Shown here piece after piece: positions 16,839-25,668 of a stretch of 64,000 nt of DNA. Position 1 is the first letter of the stretch, and the number at the start of each line of letters is the position of its first letter. The translations under genes and the position numbers were made by a program. Location of the stretch: positions 62,001-126,000 of the forward strand of contig NZ_QWKG01000001.1 in the NCBI RefSeq assembly GCF_009911595.1. The letters are read 5' to 3'. Under the pieces are notes generated by a model. It was not told the DNA's origin, did no database searches, and worked only from the letters and a program-made list of their open reading frames with translations. The DNA is from Colidextribacter sp. OB.20 (GTDB lineage: Bacteria; Bacillota; Clostridia; Oscillospirales; Oscillospiraceae).

Positions 16839-17177
16839 TCAGCCCGGAGGCCAGGTCATGTCCCGGCCGGCCAGGACGTGGAAGTGGAGGTGGGGCACGC
16901 TCTGCCCCGCCTGCTCCCCGATGTTGGACACCACCCGGTAGCTGTCCAGCCCCAGCTTCCTGCACTGCCGGGCGATGACGGTGAAGATGTGGGCCACAAT
17001 AGCCGCGTTGTCCTCCGTGACCTCGGCCACCGAGCCGATGTGGGTTTTGGGAATCACCAGAAAGTGGGTGGGGGCCTGGGGGTCGATGTCGTAAAAGGCC
17101 AGGCACTTCTCGTCCTCGTAGACCTTGCTGGACGGGATCTCCCCGGCGGCGATCTTGCAGAATAAACAGTCGGACAT
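16839..17177 (-). CDS. HIT-family nucleotide-binding hydrolase
   Basis: 112 residues from the ATG preceded by AAGGAGG. It has SDCLFCKIAAGEIPS at the start and the catalytic histidine triad in HLHFHVL near the end, as in HinT-type purine nucleoside phosphoramidases. The usual length is 110-140. It is first in a two-gene unit with a LysR regulator. Confidence 0.92.
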   Translation of the reverse strand: MSDCLFCKIAAGEIPSSKVYEDEKCLAFYDIDPQAPTHFLVIPKTHIGSVAEVTEDNAAIVAHIFTVIARQCRKLGLDSYRVVSNIGEQAGQSVPHLHFHVLAGRDMTWPPG

Positions 17178-17208
17178 TGGGAAACCTCCTTCGTTTGTCG
17201 GTATCTCC

Positions 17209-17236
17209 ATTGTACCTCTTTTTCCAGGGATTGCAA
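17209..17236 (-). promoter_or_regulatory. Promoter of the HIT gene
   Basis: TTGCAA and TACAAT with a 16-nt spacer on the reverse strand. It is back-to-back with the toxin A promoter on the forward strand. Confidence 0.6.
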
Positions 17237-17255
17237 GATTTACTTTTTTGTTTTG

Positions 17256-17284
17256 TTGCGAAAACTGTCGAAAGCTGCTATACT
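17256..17284 (+). promoter_or_regulatory. Promoter of toxin A
   Basis: TTGCGA and TATACT with a 17-nt spacer. The spacer ends in TGTCGAAAGCTG, which recurs in the promoters of the other type I toxin loci here. Confidence 0.7.
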
Positions 17285-17331
17285 GGTCATGCTGCCCCAC
17301 CCCATACTGGCAACAGGAAGGGGGTGAGTAC

Positions 17332-17430
17332 ATGGTAATAGTCCTAAATTTCTTAGTGTCGGTCGCAGCAGGAGTAGCAGCCTACTACATCTGCAAGTGG
17401 CTTGACCGACATGACCACAGGGAGCAGTAA
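17332..17430 (+). CDS. Fst/par-like type I toxin peptide A
   Basis: 32 residues, too short for most gene finders. A hydrophobic N-terminal half (VLNFLVSVAAGVAAYYI) would cross the membrane, followed by KWLDRHDHRE, a charged tail. This fits the Fst/Ldr class of membrane-damaging type I toxins. The SD is AAGGGGGTG 5 nt before the ATG. A promoter, terminator, antisense promoter and direct repeats complete the locus. Toxicity is inferred. A homologous peptide lies 1.5 kb downstream. Confidence 0.75.
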   Translation: MVIVLNFLVSVAAGVAAYYICKWLDRHDHREQ

Positions 17431-17439
17431 GTCCACCCC

Positions 17440-17523
17440 AGCAAAGGTTGACCCCCGAAGAGAGCCTACCTCTTCGGGGGTCGCCTTTTTGTGAGTACAT
17501 GGTGTCCATTAAATTTCTTAGCT
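17440..17523 (-). ncRNA. Antisense RNA antitoxin A
   Basis: A reverse-strand promoter (TTGCAT at 17554-17559, TATAAT at 17530-17535, 18-nt spacer) should start an RNA near 17523 that runs back through the shared terminator. The RNA carries exact complements of the repeats around the toxin start codon, so it can pair with the toxin mRNA and block translation. The ends are estimates. Confidence 0.7.
17451..17481. terminator. Shared terminator of type I locus A
   Basis: 12-bp stem ACCCCCGAAGAG with its complement and a 7-nt loop, followed by CGCCTTTTT on the forward strand. It can end both the toxin mRNA and, less strongly, the antisense RNA. Confidence 0.85.
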
Positions 17524-17579
17524 GAGGTCATTATACCACAGCCGCCCTAGTATATGCAAGAGGAAGTTTTCTATTTCAT

Positions 17580-18200
17580 TTATTCCTCTGGGGCTAAAGC
17601 GTCCGGGGCATCGTCCTCGCTGTCGTCCGCGAAGGGGACGGACCAGCCGGGGGCGCTGGACTCCCCGCTTCCGTCGCTGCGGCTGGTCCTGGTATACAGG
17701 TATTTTTCATCTCCCAGCTCACCGATCATCACGCTGGCGGTCCACTCCTCCGCAGTCCCCTCCACCAGGATGTGCAGCTGTCCCTCCTGTGTTTCCACAT
17801 CATAGGTGTAGCGCCCCTCCGAGTTCAGGGCATCGGTAATGTCGGCGGCATCCTTTTTATCAATGACCAGAATGGCCCTTCCGTCCCGGTTCTCCACCGT
17901 GGCATCTGGGATTTGGTACACGGCTACCGTTTCACCGTCTGCATTTTTCCGTTCCTCCCGATACTGCCCCACTTGAATAACAGACGCAATATCGCCGAAA
18001 AACTTCTGTACCCCCTCCGGGTTGGCGGCGGCCACGCTAATGACCATCAGAGCGGCGGCAACGGCGAATACCACAAATTTCTTCACTTTCTTCATGGGAA
18101 CGACCTTCCTTTCCGATTCCAGAAGGCGGCTTAGCATGGCCTCCTTCTGTTCGGGGGAGGGCTTTACCTGGTCAAAGACCTGGCGCAAGTTTTCATCCAT
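17580..18200 (-). CDS. Membrane-anchored anti-sigma-like protein, copy A
   Basis: 206 residues. A cytoplasmic N-terminus of about 38 residues (DENLRQVFDQVKPSPEQKEAML) is followed by one membrane segment (FVVFAVAAALMVISVAAA) and an outer domain of about 145 residues rich in charged residues. This is the usual layout of anti-sigma factors co-transcribed with ECF sigma genes. Its start overlaps the sigma gene stop by 8 nt. The paralogue in copy B is longer. Signals sensed are unknown. Confidence 0.75.
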   Translation of the reverse strand: MDENLRQVFDQVKPSPEQKEAMLSRLLESERKVVPMKKVKKFVVFAVAAALMVISVAAANPEGVQKFFGDIASVIQVGQYREERKNADGETVAVYQIPDATVENRDGRAILVIDKKDAADITDALNSEGRYTYDVETQEGQLHILVEGTAEEWTASVMIGELGDEKYLYTRTSRSDGSGESSAPGWSVPFADDSEDDAPDALAPEE

Positions 18201-18681
18201 ACTCTTCCACCTCCAGCAGTTCCTTCAGCTTTCCTCTGGCCTGGACCAGCCAGCCCCGGACGGTGGAGGGGTTCTTCCCCAAAATCTCCGCCGTCTCCAG
18301 GGCGGTGTAGCCCTGGTAGTAGTGGAGATAGAGCACCAGCCGGTGCTTCTCCGGCAGGCGCAGGATGGTCTCCCACAGCGCCCCGTCCTCCGGCTGCTCC
18401 CAGGTCAGCCCGTTCAGTGTCTCTTCGCTCTCCCGACGGGTGCGCCACCAGTGCTTGAGCTGGTTTCTGCACTCGTTTCGGGCGGTGACGATGAGCCAGG
18501 CCCTCTCGTGCTCATGATCGCGGAAGGGCTTGTCATACTCCATCACCTTGCGGAAAACCGTCTGGACGGCGTCCTCCGCGTCGGGGACATTCTTCATCAG
18601 CATCAGACAAATCTGATATACCATGTCCACATGCCGCTGGTAGAGGCTGGCCACCTCCTCTTGACTGCGCACGCTCTCCAC
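18193..18681 (-). CDS. ECF-type RNA polymerase sigma factor, copy A
   Basis: 162 residues from a GTG 8 nt after GGGAGG; an in-frame GTG nine bases upstream overlaps the SD and is less likely. Region 2 has MVYQICLMLMKNVPDAEDAVQTVF, and region 4 has LPEKHRLVLYLHYYQGYTALETAEIL. It is close to the copy B sigma factor. It probably drives its own operon through the conserved sequence just upstream. Confidence 0.9.
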   Translation of the reverse strand: MESVRSQEEVASLYQRHVDMVYQICLMLMKNVPDAEDAVQTVFRKVMEYDKPFRDHEHERAWLIVTARNECRNQLKHWWRTRRESEETLNGLTWEQPEDGALWETILRLPEKHRLVLYLHYYQGYTALETAEILGKNPSTVRGWLVQARGKLKELLEVEEYG

Positions 18682-18714
18682 GGAAAACACCTCCCTTCCG
18701 GTTCCCTCTATTTA

Positions 18715-18742
18715 TAACACAATTTAAGAACCGGAAATGTTG
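18715..18742 (-). promoter_or_regulatory. Candidate autoregulated ECF promoter, copy A
   Basis: CAACA-17 nt-GTGTTA precedes the sigma gene. The matching place before the copy B sigma gene has CAACA-17 nt-GTGTAT. Conservation of both blocks and of the spacing suggests the promoter these sigma factors recognise. Confidence 0.5.
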
Positions 18743-18774
18743 GACGAAAGAAAAAGATTTGTTCTGCCAGTCAC

Positions 18775-18803
18775 TTGTGCATTTTGTCGAAAGCTGGTAT
18801 AAT
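18775..18803 (+). promoter_or_regulatory. Promoter of toxin B
   Basis: TTGTGC and TATAAT with a 17-nt spacer that ends TTTTGTCGAAAGCTGG, matching the toxin A promoter. Confidence 0.75.
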
Positions 18804-18839
18804 CATTTTGGGTTCTTCCCCGGAAAGGGGGTGAATGTC

Positions 18840-18935
18840 TTGGAAATCTTGATTGACTTCTTAGTGTCGGTAGGAGCGAGCATAATTGGCAATTATGTGA
18901 GCAAGTGGCTTAGCCGGCACCGCAAGAACCCATGA
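18840..18935 (+). CDS. Fst/par-like type I toxin peptide B
   Basis: 31 residues from a TTG that stands 6 nt after GGGGGTG, the same place as the ATG of toxin A. The sequence shares IDFLVSVGAS and KWLSRH with toxin A: a membrane segment and then a basic tail. An upstream in-frame GTG would add three residues. The locus has its own terminator, antisense promoter and direct repeats. Confidence 0.72.
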   Translation: MEILIDFLVSVGASIIGNYVSKWLSRHRKNP

Positions 18936-19012
18936 GCACAATGGGGACCCGGAGGATGCAGCCTCCGGGTCCCCTTTTGCGTGTCTGCCTTGGTTTTGAT
19001 TGACTTCTGGCG
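18935..19012 (-). ncRNA. Antisense RNA antitoxin B
   Basis: The reverse-strand promoter is TTGCAT (19042-19047) and TATAAT (19019-19024) with a 17-nt spacer. The RNA would carry the complement of TTGATTGACTTCT, which occurs at 18849-18861 in the toxin message and at 18996-19008 beyond the terminator. It should pair with toxin codons 4-8. The ends are estimates. Confidence 0.68.
18943..18974. terminator. Shared terminator of type I locus B
   Basis: 13-bp stem GGGGACCCGGAGG with its complement, loop of 6 nt, followed by TTTTG on the forward strand. Confidence 0.85.
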
Positions 19013-19067
19013 GTATTTATTATACCACCGCTCCCTAGTATATGCAAGAGGGAATTTTCTATTTCGC

Positions 19068-20162
19068 TTATTCCGCCGGGACCAGGTTGTCCAGGGGGAT
19101 ATCCACGCTGCCGCCCTCGATGCGGATGTTGAGGGTGCCGCCCTCCAAGTCCTCCAGGGAGGTAATCTTCTCCAGCCGGAACATCCAGTCCTTGTCCTGG
19201 TCTCCCGTTGAACCACCCAGATCCGTCAAGGGGATGGCCTCGCCATTCCGAGTGGTCAGGGTCACATTGTCGGAATTGACCAGCTGTGTCCAGCGGTTGC
19301 CGATCCCTCCGCCAAACTTCTGCGGGATGGGGGTCTCGCTCTCCAGCTGGACCCGCAGCGTCATGGGGGACAGATAGAGCTCAGTCATCGTAATATTGAT
19401 ACTGTCCAGCTGCCCGACGGCCTGGTTGGGTCGGATGCTCCGGCCCATATCCTGCCAAGTAACAGGAACCTCGCAGGACCAATTACCGGAATAAATCGTG
19501 GTCACGGTGGGCTCCGGGTTATACCGAACCAGATCACTGTTGCGCAAGGATATCCCGCCGATCTCCCAGTCCGGCTGAATCCCGTCCCTCAGCTCCAGGC
19601 GGAACAGCAGGGACAGGTGGTGGTCCAGCGGGTCCTCATCGTCCAGCACGACTGTCCTCCAGCCCCAGCCCCCAACTCCTGGGATGGGCTCCCCCGCCTG
19701 GTCCAGCAGGTCAGGCACAGATGCCCCTATGCTGCCGCTGTCAAAGGCGCAGAAGATATCATCCGTCTCTCTGCCCAAATCCAGTATCGTCCCCTCTGGG
19801 GCGGTGAAGTCGGCCACAAGCATAATATTGTACCGGTCCATCAGTACCTGGCTGACATGGAGCGATGCCCCGTTGTCCTCTACTGTCACGTCCACTGGCA
19901 CCGCGCCGGGGACCAGAAGTTCGGCCTGTTGGGGGCTTGCGCCAAAGTAGTCCAGCAGCCGCTGGTCAATCCCTGTCACCACCGCGGCGGCGCAGGAGAT
20001 GACCATCAGCGCGGCGGCGATGCCGACGACGGTCAATTTTTTCAGCTTTTTCATGGGTCTGACCTTCCTTTCCTTCTGGAGAAGGCGGTCCAGCCCGGCC
20101 TGCTCCTGCTCCGCAGTGGGAGCAAGGGCGTCAAACATGCGGTTTAAATCACGTGGTTCCAT
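19068..20162 (-). CDS. Membrane-anchored anti-sigma-like protein (DUF4179-type), copy B
   Basis: 364 residues. A short cytoplasmic N-terminus (EPRDLNRMFDALAPTAEQEQAGLDRLL) is like copy A; the membrane segment is LTVVGIAAALMVISCAAAVV. The large outer part resembles the DUF4179 domain of clostridial anti-sigma proteins. Its start overlaps the sigma gene by 14 nt. It would hold the copy B sigma factor at the membrane until a signal arrives. Confidence 0.78.
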   Translation of the reverse strand: MEPRDLNRMFDALAPTAEQEQAGLDRLLQKERKVRPMKKLKKLTVVGIAAALMVISCAAAVVTGIDQRLLDYFGASPQQAELLVPGAVPVDVTVEDNGASLHVSQVLMDRYNIMLVADFTAPEGTILDLGRETDDIFCAFDSGSIGASVPDLLDQAGEPIPGVGGWGWRTVVLDDEDPLDHHLSLLFRLELRDGIQPDWEIGGISLRNSDLVRYNPEPTVTTIYSGNWSCEVPVTWQDMGRSIRPNQAVGQLDSINITMTELYLSPMTLRVQLESETPIPQKFGGGIGNRWTQLVNSDNVTLTTRNGEAIPLTDLGGSTGDQDKDWMFRLEKITSLEDLEGGTLNIRIEGGSVDIPLDNLVPAE

Positions 20163-20640
20163 AGCCTTCCGCCTCCAATCGTATTTTCAGCTTCTTCCTG
20201 GCCTGGACCAGCCGGGAGCGCACCGTGGAGGGGTTCTCCCCCAGCATTTTGGCGATCTCGTCGGTGCTGTACCCCTGGTAGTAGTGGAGAAACAGCACCA
20301 GCCGGTGCTTCTCCGGCAGAGCGGCCACCTGCTCCCAGACATCCCCCTCCCGGGGGTCCTCCCAGATCAGGCCGTCCAGGGCGGACGGGTCCGCCCGCCC
20401 CCTGCGCCACCAGTGCTTCAGCTGGTCCCGGCACTCGTTCCGGGCGGTGACAATGAGCCAGGCCTTTTCGTGCTCCGGATCACGAAAGACCTCGCCCCGC
20501 TCCAGCACCCGGCGAAAGACAGTTTGAGCGGCGTCCTCGGCGTCAGACACGCTTTTCATCAGCACCAGACAGACCTGATACACCAGCTTGAAATTCCGCC
20601 GGTAAACTGCTTCGATCTCCTCCCGGCTGCATACGCCCAT
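20149..20640 (-). CDS. ECF-type RNA polymerase sigma factor, copy B
   Basis: 163 residues with region 2 (LVYQVCLVLMKSVSDAEDAAQTVF) and region 4 (LPEKHRLVLFLHYYQGYSTDEIAKML). It is a clear paralogue of the copy A sigma factor, including the WLIVTARNECR(N/D)QLKHWWR segment. GAGGAGG lies 10 nt before the ATG. The operon is sigma, then anti-sigma. Confidence 0.9.
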   Translation of the reverse strand: MGVCSREEIEAVYRRNFKLVYQVCLVLMKSVSDAEDAAQTVFRRVLERGEVFRDPEHEKAWLIVTARNECRDQLKHWWRRGRADPSALDGLIWEDPREGDVWEQVAALPEKHRLVLFLHYYQGYSTDEIAKMLGENPSTVRSRLVQARKKLKIRLEAEGYGTT

Positions 20641-20672
20641 CCGAGACCGCCTCCTCTCTGTCCTTCTGTCTG

Positions 20673-20700
20673 ATACACGATTGGGGAAGGGAAATTGTTG
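20673..20700 (-). promoter_or_regulatory. Candidate autoregulated ECF promoter, copy B
   Basis: CAACA-17 nt-GTGTAT in the same position relative to the sigma gene as in copy A. Confidence 0.5.
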
Positions 20701-20722
20701 AGGGTCGAAAAAATATTTTTAG

Positions 20723-20754
20723 AAAACCGGCTGGTCCTCCAACCAGCCGGTTTT
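20723..20754. terminator. Intrinsic terminator
   Basis: 13-bp stem AAAACCGGCTGGT and complement, loop of 6 nt, T-run on each strand. It ends the DUF4250 gene on the reverse strand. Confidence 0.85.
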
Positions 20755-20756
20755 TG

Positions 20757-20930
20757 TCAGATAAATTGGTTGTGCTCGGGGCTGTAGCGGTAGTTTACGC
20801 CCTCCAGCCTGTGGACCAGCTCCTCCCGGTCCACGCCCAGAGCGCCGCACAGCTCGTCCAGGCTGGCGTACTCGTCCCGCAGCTTGGTGTTCACATAGCT
20901 GAGCAAAATGATGGGGTCCTGAGGGAGCAT
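20757..20930 (-). CDS. DUF4250 family small protein
   Basis: 57 residues from the ATG preceded by AGGAGG. MLPQDPIILLSYVNTKLRD and SLDELC...VDREELV...YRYSPEHNQF match the DUF4250 family common in clostridia. The family has no assigned function; the pattern suggests a small helical DNA- or protein-binding fold. Open frame upstream of this start is repeat sequence. Confidence 0.85.
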   Translation of the reverse strand: MLPQDPIILLSYVNTKLRDEYASLDELCGALGVDREELVHRLEGVNYRYSPEHNQFI

Positions 20931-20959
20931 GGCTATTCCTCCTTTTTGTCTCCTGCGGA

Positions 20960-21095
20960 GCCAGGCCCCCTTTTTAAAGGGGGCTCCCGCGAAGCGGGTG
21001 GGGGTTTTTCTTCCGAAAATCAGACGCATTTCGATAGAGAAAACCCTCCGTCATTTGCTTCGCAAATGCCACCTCCCTTACGAAGGGAGGCTTTT
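20960..21095. repeat. Type C hairpin-repeat block
   Basis: A row of short palindromes: CCCCCTTTTTAAAGGGGG, GCTCCCGCGAAGCGGG, then CCTCCGTCATTTGCTTCGCAAATGCC and CCTCCCTTACGAAGGGAGG. Blocks with the same parts recur at 29195, 36275 and 60735. No gene is seen in it. Confidence 0.75.
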
Positions 21096-21130
21096 TCTTT
21101 CAGCCCAGGCTTCGCGGATGAGGGGTTTCC

Positions 21131-23815
<2,685 letters not shown>

Positions 23816-23849
23816 GTTGATTACCTCCGTTTTTATGATAAATTTTTCA

Positions 23850-23944
23850 GGTTTCTTCCAAAAGGCCCCTTTTGAAAGGGGCTGTCAGCGGTCGGCTGGC
23901 TGAGGATTGTGTTCGGCAAAGCCGAACATACGGAGTAAACGTGT
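23850..23944. repeat. Type C hairpin-repeat block
   Basis: It contains GGCCCCTTTTGAAAGGGGC, then GCTGTCAGCGGTCGGCTGGC and TTCGGCAAAGCCGAA hairpins. It lies in the gap before alaS, next to a type A element. Confidence 0.7.
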
Positions 23945-24027
23945 GTAGGGCGCGACGACCCCGGCGCGCCGTTCTTCCGAGGGCACTCGCTCTCCGTGGA
24001 CGGCGGGCCGAGTCGTCCCGCCCTACA
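23945..24027. repeat. Intergenic palindromic repeat, type A
   Basis: The ends are GTAGGGCGCGACGACCCCGG and GGGCCGAGTCGTCCCGCCCTAC. Just beyond it, the reverse-strand lipoprotein gene stops inside a single CAGTAGGGGCGG end. Confidence 0.85.
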
Positions 24028-24055
24028 AAGGGCTCAGAATCCTCGTTTGCCGCCC

Positions 24056-24481
24056 CTACTGTACCTTGATCTCGATGCCCATCAGCTCCATGTCGACGCT
24101 GTAGGCCACGCGGTACATGACGGACTTCTTCTCGTGCTTGCAATAGAGCACCGCCGTGCCGTACTTCTCGCCAGTGTCCTTCAGCTTCTGTCCGGTGGCC
24201 ATGGCCTCCTTCTCGGAGGAATAGGCCCCCGCCTTGTCCAGACGCTCAGCCATGTAGGACTGGATGGTCTCGGGGCTGGAGGTCTCCCGGGCGTCCTCCC
24301 GGAGCAGATCGTAGACCCCCTGATAATCCCCACTGTTGAGCAGGGCGACCACCTCCCGGCCCTGTTCCAGGACGGTCTCCTCCTCCATCCCCTCCGGGAG
24401 CGGGTTGCCGGAAACCTTGCAGCCGGACAGGAGCAGCAGCGCCGACAGCGCAGCCAGCAGCAGAGCAAGCTTCTTTCTCAT
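24056..24481 (-). CDS. DUF3887-like lipoprotein
   Basis: 141 residues from the ATG that overlaps the phzF stop (ATGA). A lipoprotein signal ends in LLLLSGC at the N-terminus. The mature part (VVALLNSGDYQGVYDLLRED) resembles DUF3887, a small NTF2-like exported domain. The protein should be anchored on the outer face of the membrane. Its partner is unknown; it is coupled to phzF. Confidence 0.75.
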   Translation of the reverse strand: MRKKLALLLAALSALLLLSGCKVSGNPLPEGMEEETVLEQGREVVALLNSGDYQGVYDLLREDARETSSPETIQSYMAERLDKAGAYSSEKEAMATGQKLKDTGEKYGTAVLYCKHEKKSVMYRVAYSVDMELMGIEIKVQ

Positions 24482-25269
24482 ATCAGACCCTCCAGCATCA
24501 GCTCCGACCGGGCGTACAGCACGGCCCTTCCAGCCAGCTTCACCCGGTCCCCCTCCAGCCGGCAGTACAGGGTGCCGCCCCGCGGGGAGGCCTGCCGGGC
24601 CACAAATTCCGTCTTTCCCGTTCGGGCCGCCCAATAGGGGATGATGTGGCAGTGACCCGACCCGCACACCGGGTCCTCTAAAATGGCACATTTGGGGCCA
24701 AAGGTGCGGGATACGCAGTCAAATTCCCCGCTGCCCGGAGCAGTCACCTGCATCAGCGCCCCTTTCAGTCCCTTCAGCTTCTCCATGTCCGGCTTCATGC
24801 TGACGATGTCCTCCGCCCGGTCGAATACACACAGCAGGTCCCGGGCCCGCCAGACCTCCTTCGGCCGCGTCCCCAGGGCGTCGGCAATCTGGTCGGTCAC
24901 CTCCAGGGGCTTGAGGGTATAGGCGGGAAAGTCCATCTCATACAGCTCCCCCCGGCGCTCCACGGTCAGCGTTCCGCTCAGGGTCTCAAAGCGGATGGCG
25001 CCCCCGCCGGGCCGGACAAATCGGTCAATCACATAGGCCGCAGCCAGGGTGGCGTGTCCGCACAGGTCCACCTCCTCGTCCCCGGGAGCAAACCAGCGCA
25101 GCCGCCAGCCGTCCCCCTCCGGAACCGCGAAGGCCGTCTCCGGCAGGGCGTTCTCCGACGCGATCTGAAACATCAGCTCCTCCCGGGGCCACCGCTCCGT
25201 CACGATCACCGCCGCCGGGTTACCCTCAAAAATACAGTCCGCGAAGGCATCTACCACATACTGCTTCAC
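24478..25269 (-). CDS. PhzF-family isomerase
   Basis: 263 residues from a GTG 7 nt after GGAAGGGG. The start KQYVVDAFADCIFEGNPAAV with the family Glu in LPETAFAV and the DPVCGSGHCH motif are PhzF features. Members isomerise or epimerise small acids; the substrate here is not evident. It is the first gene behind a T-box leader, which suggests a link to amino-acid supply. Confidence 0.85.
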   Translation of the reverse strand: MKQYVVDAFADCIFEGNPAAVIVTERWPREELMFQIASENALPETAFAVPEGDGWRLRWFAPGDEEVDLCGHATLAAAYVIDRFVRPGGGAIRFETLSGTLTVERRGELYEMDFPAYTLKPLEVTDQIADALGTRPKEVWRARDLLCVFDRAEDIVSMKPDMEKLKGLKGALMQVTAPGSGEFDCVSRTFGPKCAILEDPVCGSGHCHIIPYWAARTGKTEFVARQASPRGGTLYCRLEGDRVKLAGRAVLYARSELMLEGLI

Positions 25270-25289
25270 AACAAACCCCTTCCTTTCAT

Positions 25290-25516
25290 CAAAAAACCGC
25301 CCCTGACCTGCGTCAGGGGCGGAGAGCTCCACGGTACCACCCTGATTGTCCCCGCCGGAGCGGGACATCTCGTTCGTCCGTAACGGGGACAGGCCGTCCC
25401 GGTCGTCCCGGGCCGCTCCGGAGTGGCCCGCGCGTCCGCTGTCCGGCCGAGGGCTTCCACTCTCCCCTCTCGCTTGCGGCCGCTCTCTGACGCACTTAGC
25501 TCCATCATCGCATTTA
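25290..25516 (-). promoter_or_regulatory. T-box leader upstream of phzF
   Basis: On the reverse strand: AGAGAG, a stem closed by GCGTC/GACGC, the T-box sequence AGGGTGGTACCGTGG (25329-25343) and a terminator hairpin CCGCCCCTGACGCAGG... with TTTTTTG (25290-25322). The specifier is not certain. GCG just before GACGC or GCC nearby would both be alanine, which would fit alaS downstream; CCC (proline) is an alternative. Confidence 0.75.
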
Positions 25517-25523
25517 CCCGCAT

Positions 25524-25551
25524 ATTGTATCACATTTTTACCGCTTGTCAA
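25524..25551 (-). promoter_or_regulatory. Promoter of the phzF T-box transcript
   Basis: TTGACA and TACAAT with a 16-nt spacer on the reverse strand. Confidence 0.75.
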
Positions 25552-25668
25552 CCGCTTTTTTGCCCAAAACTCAACGAGATAAAAGAAAAATTAAAATTGC
25601 GGACTCCAAACATCTCTCAAAAAATATCACATCAGAAGCTTTTTTCTCCGGCAGAGCGGGAAATCTCC

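Larger units (their letters stand above)
17324..17521. repeat. Direct repeats flanking the terminator of type I locus A
   Basis: GTGAGTACATGG occurs at 17324-17335 and 17491-17502, and TAAATTTCTTAG at 17345-17356 and 17510-17521. The first pair of copies covers the toxin start region. The second pair lies beyond the terminator and is transcribed from the opposite strand. This is the repeat plan of the enterococcal par locus. Confidence 0.85.
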
